DNA of 64,000 nucleotides from Mycobacterium interjectum (GTDB lineage Bacteria; Actinomycetota; Actinomycetes; Mycobacteriales; Mycobacteriaceae), in contig LQPB01000066.1 of NCBI GenBank assembly GCA_002102225.1, positions 1-64,000 of the forward strand, given 5' to 3'. The notes under the pieces were generated by a model. That model saw only the letters and a program-made list of their open reading frames with translations, searched no databases and was not told the DNA's origin. The translations under genes were made by a program, and so were the position numbers. Shown piece by piece: positions 52,053 through 61,232 of this stretch; within the stretch, counting starts at the first letter, position 1; each line of letters starts with the position of its first letter.

Positions 52053-52979
52053 CCCCGCGGCCAGCGCGGCCATCGCCAGCACCCGCGCCTGCGGCGGCCG
52101 CAGCCTCGGCACCATCACCGCGCCCGCGGCCGCCATCTCGTGGCCCGGCCCGTAACTCGCGCCGACCCGCCCGCCGGGCACGCGGGTGGACACCGCGATG
52201 ACCACCCCGCCGGCGCAGTGGCGGCGCACGCCCTCGACGACCGCGGCTCCGGCATTGCCCGAGCCGAGCGCCTCCAGCACGACGGCCCGGGCGCCGGCGG
52301 TCACGCAGGCGTCCAGCGCCACCGAGTCACTGCCCAGGTACGCCGCGACGATGTCGACCCGCGGCGCACCGGCGGCGCCGAGGTCGCCGAGATACGGTCG
52401 CGTCTTGGCGCCCGCCAGCGTCACACCGCCGTGCACCGCGCCGACCAGCTCGCCGGCGAAGCCGCTCAGGTCGTCGGTGGCCACTTTGTGCAGACCCAGC
52501 GGCTGCAGCACCCGGCCGGCGAAGCAGACCAGCACGCCCAGGCCGCGGGCGGCGGGGCTGGCCGCGACCGCCAACGCGTCACGCAGGTTTCCCGGGCCGT
52601 CGGCGTCGGGGGCGTCGGCGCTGCGCATGGCGCCGGTGAGCACGACCGGGACGTCGCCCGCGTGGGTGAGGTCGAGCCACAGGGCGGTCTCTTCCATCGT
52701 GTCGGTGCCGTGCGTGACGACCACACCGTCCGCGCCGCCATCGATCGCGGCGCGCACGGCGCCGCGGATCCGGTCCCAGTCGGCCGGAGTCAACTCCGAG
52801 CTGTCGAGGGCGAGCAGTTCGACGACGTTGACGTCGAACATCCCGCTGAGCGGCGCCGTCAGGTCCGCGCCGCTGTAGGCGGGTCGGCGCACCCCGTCGG
52901 CGCCTTTGCCGGTGGATATCGTGCCCCCGGTGGCGATGACGGTGAGCCGGGCCCTCGAGTGAGCCTTCGAATAAGCCAC
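52017..52979 (-). CDS. ansA: L-asparaginase AnsA
   Basis: 320-residue type I-like asparaginase hydrolysing L-asparagine to aspartate and ammonia. The first catalytic Thr lies in TVIATGGTIST (T20), and the second in VTHGTDTMEET (near residue 90). LTGAMRSADAPDADGPGNLRD is the conserved loop (shown as LTGAMRSADAPDADG and PGNLRD). The protein starts as the Mtb one does from GTG 52979; longer frames upstream run into lspA. There is no signal peptide, so it is cytoplasmic. It is divergent from lspA with 43 bp between, and its 3' end overlaps dinX by 36 bp. Confidence 0.93.
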   Translation of the reverse strand: MAYSKAHSRARLTVIATGGTISTGKGADGVRRPAYSGADLTAPLSGMFDVNVVELLALDSSELTPADWDRIRGAVRAAIDGGADGVVVTHGTDTMEETALWLDLTHAGDVPVVLTGAMRSADAPDADGPGNLRDALAVAASPAARGLGVLVCFAGRVLQPLGLHKVATDDLSGFAGELVGAVHGGVTLAGAKTRPYLGDLGAAGAPRVDIVAAYLGSDSVALDACVTAGARAVVLEALGSGNAGAAVVEGVRRHCAGGVVIAVSTRVPGGRVGASYGPGHEMAAAGAVMVPRLRPPQARVLAMAALAAGLPVADVIDRWG

Positions 52980-53022
52980 AGTGGCATCATCGCGCACCTT
53001 GGGGTTGGGGGATGATGGTGAC

Positions 53023-53580
53023 GTGTCCGACGAACCCGAACCCGCACCACCCGCGACGCCGAGGCGGCTGCGCCTGCTGCTTTCGGTCGCGGCGGTGGTG
53101 CTGGCCCTGGACATCGTCACGAAGGTGCTGGCCGTCAGGCTGCTACCGCCGGGCCAGCCGGTGTCGATCATCGGTGACACGGTGACCTGGACGCTGGTGC
53201 GCAACTCGGGCGCGGCGTTCTCCATGGCCACCGGGTACACCTGGGTGCTGACGTTGATCGCGACGGGCGTGGTAGTCGGCATCTTCTGGATGGGGCGCCG
53301 ACTGGTGTCGCCGTGGTGGGCGGTCGGGCTCGGAATGATCCTCGGCGGCGCGATGGGCAACCTCGTCGATCGCTTCTTCCGGTCGCCCGGGCCGCTGCGC
53401 GGCCACGTCGTGGACTTCTTGTCGGTCGGCTGGTGGCCGGTGTTCAACGTCGCCGACCCGTCGGTGGTCGGCGGGGCCATCCTGCTCGTCGTGCTGTCGA
53501 TCTTCGGCTACGACTTCGACACGGTGGGTCGGCGCAAGCCCACCCCGGACCGCGGCCGGCGAGAGGCCGGCCAGCGTTGA
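53023..53580 (+). CDS. lspA: Lipoprotein signal peptidase LspA
   Basis: 185-residue type II signal peptidase with four membrane segments (TM1 LLLSVAAVVLALDIVTKV). The conserved blocks are RNSGAAFSM, GGAMGNLVDRF and VVDFLSVGWWPVFNVADP (VVDF and FNVAD). D131 and D145 are the likely catalytic pair. It cleaves lipoprotein signal peptides after Cys lipidation. The GTG start at 53023 matches the Mtb start region, and a purine-rich GGGGGATGATGG lies upstream. The TTGA at 53577-53580 overlaps the next gene start, so the pair is coupled. Confidence 0.95.
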   Translation: MSDEPEPAPPATPRRLRLLLSVAAVVLALDIVTKVLAVRLLPPGQPVSIIGDTVTWTLVRNSGAAFSMATGYTWVLTLIATGVVVGIFWMGRRLVSPWWAVGLGMILGGAMGNLVDRFFRSPGPLRGHVVDFLSVGWWPVFNVADPSVVGGAILLVVLSIFGYDFDTVGRRKPTPDRGRREAGQR

Positions 53581-54503
53581 GCGAACGATCGATGCCCGTT
53601 CCCGAGGGGCTGGCGGGCATGCGTGTCGACGCCGGACTGGCGCGCCTGCTCGGGCTGTCGCGCAGCGCCGCAGCGGCGTTGGCCGAAGGTGGCGGCGTCG
53701 AACTCGACGGGGTGCGTGCGGGCAAGTCCGACCGCCTGACCGGCGGCGCCTTCCTGCACGTGCGCCTGCCCGAGGCGCCGGCCCCGCCGGAAAACACGCC
53801 CGTCGACATCGAGGGCATGACGATCCTCTACTCCGACGACGACATTGTCGCGGTCGACAAGCCCGCGGCGGTGGCCGCCCACGCCTCGGTGGGCTGGACC
53901 GGTCCCACGGTGCTCGGCGGCCTGGCCGCCGCCGGTTACCGGATCACCACCTCGGGCGTGCCCGAGCGGCAGGGCATCGTGCATCGCCTCGACGTCGGCA
54001 CCTCCGGGGTCATGGTGGTGGCGCTGTCCGAGCGGGCCTACACGGTGCTCAAGCGGGCGTTCAAGCAGCGCACCGTCGACAAGCGTTACCACGCGCTGGT
54101 GCAGGGACACCCGGATCCGTCCAGCGGGACGATCGACGCGCCGATCGGACGGCACCGCGGTGGTGAGTGGAAGTTCGCCGTCACCAAGGACGGCCGGCAC
54201 AGCCTCACCCACTACGACACCGTCGAGGCCTTCGTCGCGGCGAGCCTGCTCGACGTGCACCTGGAAACCGGTCGCACCCACCAGATTCGGGTGCACTTTT
54301 CCGCGCTGCACCATCCCTGCTGCGGTGACCTCGTCTATGGAGCCGACCCCGTCCTGGCGAAAAGGCTTGGGCTGGAACGGCAATGGCTGCACGCGCGTTC
54401 GCTGTCCTTCGCCCATCCGGCCGACGGCAGGCGGATGGAGATCGTCAGCCCCTACCCACCCGATCTGCAGCACGCGCTGGACGTGTTGCGCGCCGAGGGC
54501 TGA
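53577..54503 (+). CDS. RluD-family pseudouridine synthase (Rv1540-like)
   Basis: 308-residue RluA/RluD-type synthase. An S4 RNA-binding domain spans residues ~15-75 (RVDAGLARLLGLSRSAAAAL). The catalytic domain has GIVHRLDVGTSGVMV with the catalytic Asp of HRLD, and LETGRTHQIRVH downstream. It isomerises uridine to pseudouridine, probably in 23S rRNA. The TTG start at 53577 gives 308 residues, the length I recall for Rv1540, with SERSMPVP in register. ATG 53592 would be five residues shorter. The start overlaps the lspA stop, suggesting coupling. Confidence 0.9.
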   Translation: MSERSMPVPEGLAGMRVDAGLARLLGLSRSAAAALAEGGGVELDGVRAGKSDRLTGGAFLHVRLPEAPAPPENTPVDIEGMTILYSDDDIVAVDKPAAVAAHASVGWTGPTVLGGLAAAGYRITTSGVPERQGIVHRLDVGTSGVMVVALSERAYTVLKRAFKQRTVDKRYHALVQGHPDPSSGTIDAPIGRHRGGEWKFAVTKDGRHSLTHYDTVEAFVAASLLDVHLETGRTHQIRVHFSALHHPCCGDLVYGADPVLAKRLGLERQWLHARSLSFAHPADGRRMEIVSPYPPDLQHALDVLRAEG

Positions 54504-55262
54504 TCACCCCGCCTTGCGCGCCTCGACCAAGACCCGCGTCGGGTGCGCGACGAACGGCCCGTCGGCCTCGATCTGCTGGTGAAGTTGCCGCAGCCGGTCC
54601 CGGTAGCGCTGCACGGTGAAGTCCGGCACCGTCCACACCACCTTGCGCAGGAAGTAGACGACGGCGCCGATGTCGAAGAATTCGGCCCGAAGCCGCTCCG
54701 CGCGAAGATCCACCACCTGTAGGCCCGCGGCCTCCACCTGCGCGCGCACGGCGTCCGGGTGAAACTCGGCCCATTTCTCCGGCTGCGGCCCGATGAAGTA
54801 CTCGACCAGCTCGCCCATGGTGGCGGGCCCGATGTGCTGCGCAAAGTAGGTGCCCCCCGGCCGCAGCACGCGACGGATCTCGGCCCACCACACCGAAATC
54901 GGATGACGGGTCGTCACCAGGTCGAACGCCTCGTCGGCGAACGGCAACGGCGGCTCGTCCCGGGTGGCCACGAGCACCACACCGAGCGGATGCAGGCGTT
55001 TGGTCGCCAGCGCCGCGTTCGGGGGCCACGTCTCGATGGCCGCCATGGTGGGCGGGAATGGGCCCGCGCCCGCCAGCACCTCACCACCCCCGGTGTGAAT
55101 GTCCAGCGCGGCCGACACCTTCGCCAAGCGACCACTCAGCTTCCGCTGGAAGCCCCAGGACGGCCGCTCCTCGGTCGCGCGGCCGTCGAGCCAGGAGAAG
55201 TCCCAGCCGTCGACGGATACGGAATCGGCTTCGGCGACCAGGTCTTCGAATGTGCGGGACAT
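54504..55262 (-). CDS. SAM-dependent methyltransferase in the place of lprI
   Basis: 252-residue class I methyltransferase. Motif I is atypical (ALDIHTGGGEVLAG), TRDEPPLPFADEAFDLV is the middle acidic block, and IRRVLRPGGTYFAQ the post-III strand. It lies downstream of glbN on the same strand with 48 bp between, where Mtb carries lprI, the lysozyme-inhibitor lipoprotein. Here there is no lipobox and no LprI-like sequence. The stop abuts the stop of the pseudouridine synthase (TGA then TCA). ATG 55262 (MSRTFEDL) is the likely start; a second ATG lies at 55277. Substrate unknown. Confidence 0.8.
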   Translation of the reverse strand: MSRTFEDLVAEADSVSVDGWDFSWLDGRATEERPSWGFQRKLSGRLAKVSAALDIHTGGGEVLAGAGPFPPTMAAIETWPPNAALATKRLHPLGVVLVATRDEPPLPFADEAFDLVTTRHPISVWWAEIRRVLRPGGTYFAQHIGPATMGELVEYFIGPQPEKWAEFHPDAVRAQVEAAGLQVVDLRAERLRAEFFDIGAVVYFLRKVVWTVPDFTVQRYRDRLRQLHQQIEADGPFVAHPTRVLVEARKAG

Positions 55263-55310
55263 GCATTGCATTGTCACCGAAGCACCGAGACCGCCGCCAT
55301 GACGGCGGTC

Positions 55311-55715
55311 TCAGACCGTGCTGGGCTCGGGCGACGCGATCTCGGGGGCCAGCGGCGCGATGGCGCTGAGGATGTCGGTGACGGTCGCGGAGGACACCCC
55401 GGCGGCGGCGAGCGCGTCGGCCAGGTGCCCGGCGACCAGGCTGAAGTGGTGCATGGTGATGCCGCGGCCCTGGTGCACCTGCTTCATCGGCGCGCCCGTG
55501 TAGGGCTCGGGCCCGCCGAGCGCGGCCGCGAAGAACTCGACCTGCCTGCCCTTCAGGCGGCTCATGTTCGTGCCGGTGAAAAACCCGGACAGGTGGTCAT
55601 CGGCAAGCACGCGAACGTAGAAGTCCTCGACGACGACCTCGAGGGCCTCCTGCCCGCCGATCCGCTCGTAGATGGTGGCCGGCTCGGGTTTGCGGAAGCG
55701 TGCCAGAATTCTCAT
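55311..55715 (-). CDS. glbN: Truncated haemoglobin N (HbN)
   Basis: 134-residue group I truncated haemoglobin. The proximal His is H81 in VHQGRGITM, the distal Tyr is Y33 (B10) in EDFYVRV, and Gln/Leu distal residues are in RLKGRQVEFF (L54, Q58). A short pre-A segment of charged residues (MRILARFRKPEP) matches the mycobacterial protein, which is needed for rapid NO dioxygenation. It oxidises NO to nitrate with bound O2. In Mtb glbN is followed by lprI; here a methyltransferase follows. The upstream 220 bp is non-coding and contains ATCACAC/GTGTGAT inverted elements (about 55757 and 55827) that might be regulatory. Confidence 0.95.
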   Translation of the reverse strand: MRILARFRKPEPATIYERIGGQEALEVVVEDFYVRVLADDHLSGFFTGTNMSRLKGRQVEFFAAALGGPEPYTGAPMKQVHQGRGITMHHFSLVAGHLADALAAAGVSSATVTDILSAIAPLAPEIASPEPSTV

Positions 55716-55938
55716 AAATCCGATTGGAACATCGCGGCGTTGCCCACCAGTTAGTGCGCGATCACACCCGGATTACCCTCTGTAACAAGGGGATTGCCCC
55801 GCAATGGCCCCCACAAGGGCCGCCGTGTGATCCGCCGGATCGCCGTTCACATGGCGGCAATCTGGCCTCCGCCCGCCGGCCGATGCCCTAGGTTGGTTAT
55901 ATGACCCACGTCACACCGCCCGTCAGGAGCCATTGCCG

Positions 55939-56958
55939 ATGAATCTCCTTGGAGACTTGACCAACCTGGTGGAAAAGCCTTTCGCGGCGATGTCCAGCAT
56001 CATCAACACCCCCAACTCGGCCGGGCGATATCGGCCGTTCTATCTGCGCAATGTGCTGGATGCGGTGCAGGGCCGCACGCTCGAGGATGCCGTGCAGGGC
56101 AGGATCGTCCTCATCACCGGCGGCTCGTCGGGCATCGGCGAGGCCGCCGCCAAGAAGATCGCGGACGCGGGCGGGGTGGTGGTGCTGGTCGCCCGCACCC
56201 GGGAGAACCTCGAGAAGGTCGCCGACGAGATCCGCGGCAACGGCGGAACCGCCCACGTCTACCCGTGCGATCTGTCCGACGTGGACGCCATCGCCGCGAT
56301 GGCCGACCAGGTGATTGAGGACCTCGGCGGCGTCGACATCCTGATCAACAACGCCGGGCGGTCGATTCGGCGCTCGCTGAAGCTGTCCTACGACCGCATC
56401 CACGACTACCAGCGGACCATGCAACTGAACTACCTGGGCGCGGTCCAGCTCATCCTCAAGTTCATTCCCGGGATGCGGGAACGCGGGTTCGGGCAGATCA
56501 TCAACGTCTCGTCGGTCGGGGTGCAGACCCGCGCGCCGCGCTTCGGCGCCTACATCGCCAGCAAGGCCGCCCTCGACAGCCTGTGCGACGCCCTGCAGGC
56601 CGAGGTGGTGAACGACGACGTCAAGTTCACCACCGTGCACATGGCGTTGGTGCGCACGCCGATGATCAGCCCGACCACGATGTACGACAAGTTCCCCGCG
56701 CTGACGCCCGACCAGGCGGCCGGCGTGATCGCGGATGCGATCGTGCACCGGCCCAGGCGGGCGAGCTCGCCGTTCGGGCAGTTCGCCGCCGTCGCCGACG
56801 CCGTCAACCCGGCGGTGATGGACCGCCTGCGCAACCGCGCATTCGCCATGTTCAAAGATTCCGACGCGGCCAAGGGCGGCGAATCATCCAGTGATGCAGA
56901 GCCTTTCGACAAGCGGAGCGAGACGTTTGTCCGGGCGACCCGAGGGATACATTGGTGA
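55939..56958 (+). CDS. Short-chain dehydrogenase/reductase (Rv1543-like)
   Basis: 339-residue SDR. The NAD(P) motif is VLITGGSSGIGEAAA, NNAG follows, and the catalytic Ser-Tyr-Lys is VSSVGVQ...FGAYIASKA (Y-x3-K is YIASK). An N-terminal ~55-residue extension precedes the Rossmann fold, and the C-terminus is longer than classical SDRs. In Mtb Rv1543 is described as a possible fatty-acyl-CoA reductase; I infer a lipid-type substrate. AGGAG lies about 10 nt before ATG 55939; TTG 55933 is an alternative. It is followed by a second SDR gene 22 bp downstream. Confidence 0.88.
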   Translation: MNLLGDLTNLVEKPFAAMSSIINTPNSAGRYRPFYLRNVLDAVQGRTLEDAVQGRIVLITGGSSGIGEAAAKKIADAGGVVVLVARTRENLEKVADEIRGNGGTAHVYPCDLSDVDAIAAMADQVIEDLGGVDILINNAGRSIRRSLKLSYDRIHDYQRTMQLNYLGAVQLILKFIPGMRERGFGQIINVSSVGVQTRAPRFGAYIASKAALDSLCDALQAEVVNDDVKFTTVHMALVRTPMISPTTMYDKFPALTPDQAAGVIADAIVHRPRRASSPFGQFAAVADAVNPAVMDRLRNRAFAMFKDSDAAKGGESSSDAEPFDKRSETFVRATRGIHW

Positions 56959-56980
56959 CACGGGGAAGATTGGTAAAACG

Positions 56981-57784
56981 ATGAGCCTTCCAAAACCTGA
57001 CACCGACACCACCGTCGTCATCACCGGCGCCTCCTCCGGCATCGGCGCCGAACTGGCCCGCGGCCTGGCCCGCCGGGGGTTCCCGCTGCTGCTGGTCGCG
57101 CGGCGCCGGGAGCGCCTCGACGAACTCGCCAACGAGGTGGGCCAGGAATACTCGGTGGCGGTCGAGGTGCTGCCGCTGGACCTCAGCGATCCCAAGAGCC
57201 GCGCCAAGTTGGCGGACCGGCTGCGCACCGAACCGATCGCCGGGCTGTGCAACAGCGCCGGCTTCGGCACCAGCGGGGTCTTCCACGAGCTGCCGCTCGA
57301 CCGCGAAAGCGAAGAGATCACGCTCAACGCGCTGGCATTGATGGAACTCACCCACGCCGTCCTGCCCGGCATGGTCGAGCGCGGCGCCGGCGCGGTGATG
57401 AACATCGCCTCGATCGCCGGTTTCCAGCCGTTGCCCTACATGGCCGTGTATTCGGCCACCAAGGCGTTCGTGCAAACGTTCTCCGAGGCCATCCACGAGG
57501 AGCTGCACGGGACGGGGGTGTCGGTGACGGTCCTGTGCCCGGGTCCGGTCCCCACGGAATGGGCGGAGATCGCCAACGCCGAACGGTTCAGCATCCCGGT
57601 GGCGCAGGTGTCGCCGCACGACGTGGCCGAGGCGGCCATCGGCGGGATGCTGGCCGGCAAGCGCAGCGTGGTTCCGGGCATCGTGCCCAAGGTGGTCAGC
57701 ACCGGCGGGAGGTTCGTGCCGCGCACCCTGCTGCTGCCCGGGCTGCGGATCGGCAACCGATTCCGCGGCGGCCCGAGCCGCTAG
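56981..57784 (+). CDS. Short-chain dehydrogenase/reductase (Rv1544-like)
   Basis: 267-residue SDR, the length I recall for Rv1544, probably a ketoacyl-type reductase. The cofactor motif is VVITGASSGIGAELA, CNSAGFGTSG replaces the usual NNAG, and the active site is MNIASIAG...YSATKAF (Y-x3-K is YSATK). Arg at RRREREL-type positions (VARRRERLDEL) suggests NADPH. The start ATG follows CGGGGAAG ~10 nt upstream. It is 22 bp after the Rv1543-like gene, so co-transcribed. The substrate is not known; a lipid or ketoacyl compound is likely. Confidence 0.88.
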   Translation: MSLPKPDTDTTVVITGASSGIGAELARGLARRGFPLLLVARRRERLDELANEVGQEYSVAVEVLPLDLSDPKSRAKLADRLRTEPIAGLCNSAGFGTSGVFHELPLDRESEEITLNALALMELTHAVLPGMVERGAGAVMNIASIAGFQPLPYMAVYSATKAFVQTFSEAIHEELHGTGVSVTVLCPGPVPTEWAEIANAERFSIPVAQVSPHDVAEAAIGGMLAGKRSVVPGIVPKVVSTGGRFVPRTLLLPGLRIGNRFRGGPSR

Positions 57785-57916
57785 CGCCCCCGGTGGTCCC
57801 GGTGCTCACCTGAGTCTCTGCCCCGGGGGATGGCGTGGTGGGCAGGAAGAGCACCCCTGCCAGACCGGGGCCGTTGCGGCGGAAGTGACGGAGCCGCCGC
57901 GGTTTAGGCTCGAGCA

Positions 57917-58348
57917 ATGGCCGCCGTTGAGATGACCACCGACATGCCGATGACCCCGCAGGACATGTGGGATCACGTGGCCGACCTGTCCGATCTGGGC
58001 GACTGGCTGGTGATGCACGAGGGGTGGCGCAGCGAGCTGCCCGACGAGATCACCGCGGGCACCGAGATCGTGGGAGTGGCGCGGTCCAAGGGCCTGCGCA
58101 ACCGGGTGACGTGGACGGTGACGAAGTGGGACCCGCCGCACGAGGTCGCGATGAAGGGATCCGGCAAGGGCGGGGCGAAATACGCCGTCACGCTGACCGT
58201 CCGGGCCGCCGGGAACGGGTCCACCCTGGGCCTGCGCCTGGAGCTGGGCGGGCGTCCGTTGTTCGGTCCGGTGGGTTCGGCCGCGGCCCGAGCGGTCAAA
58301 GGGGACGTGGAGAAGTCGCTCAAGCAGTTTGTGGAGCTTTACGGCTAG
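57917..58348 (+). CDS. SRPBCC (polyketide cyclase/START-like) protein (Rv1546-like)
   Basis: 143-residue START-like fold protein, the same length I recall for Rv1546. An N-terminal strand is followed by the typical DMWDHVADLSDLGDWL helix; a long C-terminal helix (AAARAVKGDVEKSLKQFVEL) closes the cavity. These proteins bind hydrophobic ligands; no catalytic residues can be named. It is 132 bp after the SDR pair. Its 3' end overlaps the converging mmpL gene by 29 bp. A lipid- or polyketide-binding role would suit the region, but this is inference. Confidence 0.82.
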   Translation: MAAVEMTTDMPMTPQDMWDHVADLSDLGDWLVMHEGWRSELPDEITAGTEIVGVARSKGLRNRVTWTVTKWDPPHEVAMKGSGKGGAKYAVTLTVRAAGNGSTLGLRLELGGRPLFGPVGSAAARAVKGDVEKSLKQFVELYG

Positions 58349-61232
58349 GCAGCACGGCCGGGTCGTCGTCCTCCCACAGCAGCAGCTGACGCACCGCCGC
58401 CCGCGACCCGTAGGGCTGCAGCATCGTGCTGGCCGGCCGCGGGCGCACCCGTTGAGGCCACCAGAACCAGCGCCCCAGAAGCGTTGCGACGGAAGGCGTC
58501 ATGAATGAACGCACGATCAAGGTGTCGAACAACAGCCCGAGGCCGATGGTGGTCCCGATCTGGCCGAGCACCTGAAAACCGCTGAACACGAACGCGCACA
58601 TGGTGATCGCGAAGACCAGCCCTGCGGACGTGACCACCGAACCCGAGCCGGCCATCGAGCGGATGATGCCGGTCTTGAGGCCGGCGTGGATCTCCTCTTT
58701 GAACCGGGAGATCAACAGCAGGTTGTAGTCGGAGCCGACCGCCAGGAGCAGGATCACCGCCAGCGCCAGCACGACCCAATACAGCTTGATGCCGAACAGG
58801 TACTGCCACACCAGCACCGACAGCCCGAACGAGGCGCCCAGCGAAAGGGCCACCGTCCCAACGATGACGAGCGCCGCGACGAGGCTGCGCGTGATGATCA
58901 ACATGATCAGCAGGATCAGGGCCAGCGCGGCGAATCCCACGATCAGCAGGTCGTAGTTGGCCCCCTCCTTGATGTCCTTGTACGTCGCCGCCGTGCCGCC
59001 GACATAGATTTTGGCGTCGGCCATCGGCGTGCCCTTCAGGGCCTCGTGCGCGGCGTTGACGATCGGGTCGATGTGCGAGATGCCCTGCGGCGTAGCGGGA
59101 TCCCCGTCATGGGTGACGATCATCCGGGCCGCCTCGCCGTCGGGGGAGAGGAACAGCTTCAGTCCGCGCTTGAAGTCGGGGTTGTTGAACACCTCGGGGG
59201 GCAGGTAGAAGCTGTCGTCGTTCTTCGCGGTGTCGAAGGCCTGCCCCAGCGCCGTCGAGTTGTCGATCGCGGCCTGGGTCTGGGCGTTGATGCCGGCTTG
59301 GGTGGCGTGGCTCGCCAGCGCCAGTTGGCGGTTGGTCTCCTGGCTGTCGATCTGGGGCGGGATCAGCGCGACCAGTTTCGGCTGCAGCGCGTCGAGCTTG
59401 TCCAGGGTGGCCGTGAGGTTCTCGAACTTCTCCGTGAGCTGGTCGACGCCGTCGAGAGCGTCCAGCACCGAGCGGATCGCGAAGCAGGCGGGGATGTCGA
59501 AGCAGTGCCTCTCCCAATAGAAATAGCTGCGAATCGGCCGGAAGAAGTCGTCGAAGTTGGCGATCTTGTCGCGCAGATCCCGGATCGTGTCGACCGTGTC
59601 GTGAAAGCTCTGCGTCTCGCTGTGGGTGGCCGCGGCAAGCTGCTGCTGCAGGGTGTACTGCTCCTTCAGGATGTTGATCGTCTTCGCCAGCTCGCCGGCC
59701 TGCTTGAGCAGGTCGTCCGCCCGATCCCGTTGGTACGTCAGGTTTTCCTGTTGGGCGGCGCTCTGATTGCTGATCACGAACGCGAGCGAGCTGTGCACGA
59801 GCGGGGTTCCCAACGGCCGGGTGATGGTCTGCACCTGGGCGATGCCGGGGACGTGGAACACCGCCTTGGCGACCCGGTCCAGGATCAGCATGTCGGCCGG
59901 GTTACGCATGTCGTGATCCGTTTCGACCATGAGCAATTCGGGCTCGAGCCGAGCGCGGGAGAAGTGCCGCTCAGCCGCGGTGTAACCGATGTTGGCCGGG
60001 GCGCTGGCGGGCATGTAGGGCCGGGTGTCGTAGCTCGTCTTGTATCCGGGCAGCGCCAACAGGCCCACGAGGGCGAGGGCGCACGCGGCGGTGAGCACGG
60101 GGGCGGGCCAGCGAACGATGGCGGTGCCGATCCGTCGCCAACCGCGCGTCCGCATCGCGCGTTTCGGCTCGAAGACGCCTATGGCGGCGCCCAGGGTGAG
60201 CACGGCCGGGCCCAGGGTGAGCGAGGCGATGAGCGCGACGAGGATGCCGAGAGCGGCTGGAATGCCCAGGCTTTGGAAGTAAGGCAGCCGGGTGAAGCTC
60301 AGACAGAAGACCGCGCCGGCCACGGTCAGCCCCGAGCCCAACACGATGTGGGCCGTTCCGCGGTACATGGTGTGGTAGGCGGTTTCCTTGTCCTCGCCGG
60401 TCCCGCGCGCCTCCTGATAGCGGCCGACGAAAAAGATCGCGTAGTCCGTGCCGGCGGCGATCACCAGCAACGTGAGGATGTTCGTCGCATACGTCGACAA
60501 CCCGATGACTCCGGCGTTGCCCAGGAAGGCGACGATGCCCCGGGCGGCGGACATCTCGATGAGGACCGTGAACAGCACGAGCAGCATCGTGAAGATGGAA
60601 CGGTAGACGAACAGCAACATCAGCGCGATCACCCCGACGGTGATCGCCGTGACCTTCGCGGTGCCCTTGCTGCCGACGTCGAACTGATCGGAGATCAGCG
60701 GCGCCGCGCCGGTCACGTAGACCTTGACGCCGGGCGGGGGTTGCATGTGCTCGACGATGTCGCGGACGGCGCCGACGCCCTCGTTGGCCAGCGCCGAGCC
60801 CTGATTGCCGGCGAGGAACAGCTGGACGTAGGCCGCCTTGCCGTCGTTGCTCTGCGACCCCGCCGCGGTCAGGGTGTCACCCCAGAAGTCCTGAACGTGC
60901 TGGACGTGCTTGCGGTCCTGCTCGAGCTTGCGGATCATCGCGTCGTAGAACTTGTGCGCGTCCGCGCCGAGCGGTTTGTCGCCTTCCAGGACGATCATCG
61001 CCTGGCTGTCGGTATCGAACTCCTGAAACTTCTGGCCGATGCGCTTGATCGCCTTGAGCGACGGCGCGTCGGGGGAGTTCAGGGCCACATTGTGGGTTTT
61101 CCCGACCTCTTCCAGCTGGGGCACCGCGATGTTGGTGATGGCGGCCAGCGCGACCCAGAACAGCAGGATCGGCAGCGAGAGCCGGCGGATGATGTGCGGC
61201 ACGCGGGGCCGCGTCTCTTGGTGGTTGCTCAT
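58320..61232 (-). CDS. MmpL-family RND transporter (MmpL4/5-type)
   Basis: 970-residue MmpL. The proton-relay Asp-Tyr pairs are GTDYAIFFVGRYQ (TM4) and VGSDYNLLLISRF (TM10). The periplasmic domain after TM7 contains Gln/Ala-rich helices (coiled-coil hairpin) and a Cys pair (HCFDIPACF). The C-terminal tail is short, about 45 residues, unlike MmpL12. It is coupled to the MmpS gene by an ATGA overlap (61229-61232), the arrangement of the siderophore- and drug-exporting MmpS4/L4 and MmpS5/L5 pairs. The cargo cannot be told from the sequence. A TetR gene lies upstream in the same direction. The Mtb segment before dnaE1 lacks this unit, so it is an insertion relative to Mtb. Confidence 0.9.
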   Translation of the reverse strand: MSNHQETRPRVPHIIRRLSLPILLFWVALAAITNIAVPQLEEVGKTHNVALNSPDAPSLKAIKRIGQKFQEFDTDSQAMIVLEGDKPLGADAHKFYDAMIRKLEQDRKHVQHVQDFWGDTLTAAGSQSNDGKAAYVQLFLAGNQGSALANEGVGAVRDIVEHMQPPPGVKVYVTGAAPLISDQFDVGSKGTAKVTAITVGVIALMLLFVYRSIFTMLLVLFTVLIEMSAARGIVAFLGNAGVIGLSTYATNILTLLVIAAGTDYAIFFVGRYQEARGTGEDKETAYHTMYRGTAHIVLGSGLTVAGAVFCLSFTRLPYFQSLGIPAALGILVALIASLTLGPAVLTLGAAIGVFEPKRAMRTRGWRRIGTAIVRWPAPVLTAACALALVGLLALPGYKTSYDTRPYMPASAPANIGYTAAERHFSRARLEPELLMVETDHDMRNPADMLILDRVAKAVFHVPGIAQVQTITRPLGTPLVHSSLAFVISNQSAAQQENLTYQRDRADDLLKQAGELAKTINILKEQYTLQQQLAAATHSETQSFHDTVDTIRDLRDKIANFDDFFRPIRSYFYWERHCFDIPACFAIRSVLDALDGVDQLTEKFENLTATLDKLDALQPKLVALIPPQIDSQETNRQLALASHATQAGINAQTQAAIDNSTALGQAFDTAKNDDSFYLPPEVFNNPDFKRGLKLFLSPDGEAARMIVTHDGDPATPQGISHIDPIVNAAHEALKGTPMADAKIYVGGTAATYKDIKEGANYDLLIVGFAALALILLIMLIITRSLVAALVIVGTVALSLGASFGLSVLVWQYLFGIKLYWVVLALAVILLLAVGSDYNLLLISRFKEEIHAGLKTGIIRSMAGSGSVVTSAGLVFAITMCAFVFSGFQVLGQIGTTIGLGLLFDTLIVRSFMTPSVATLLGRWFWWPQRVRPRPASTMLQPYGSRAAVRQLLLWEDDDPAVLPSRKAPQTA

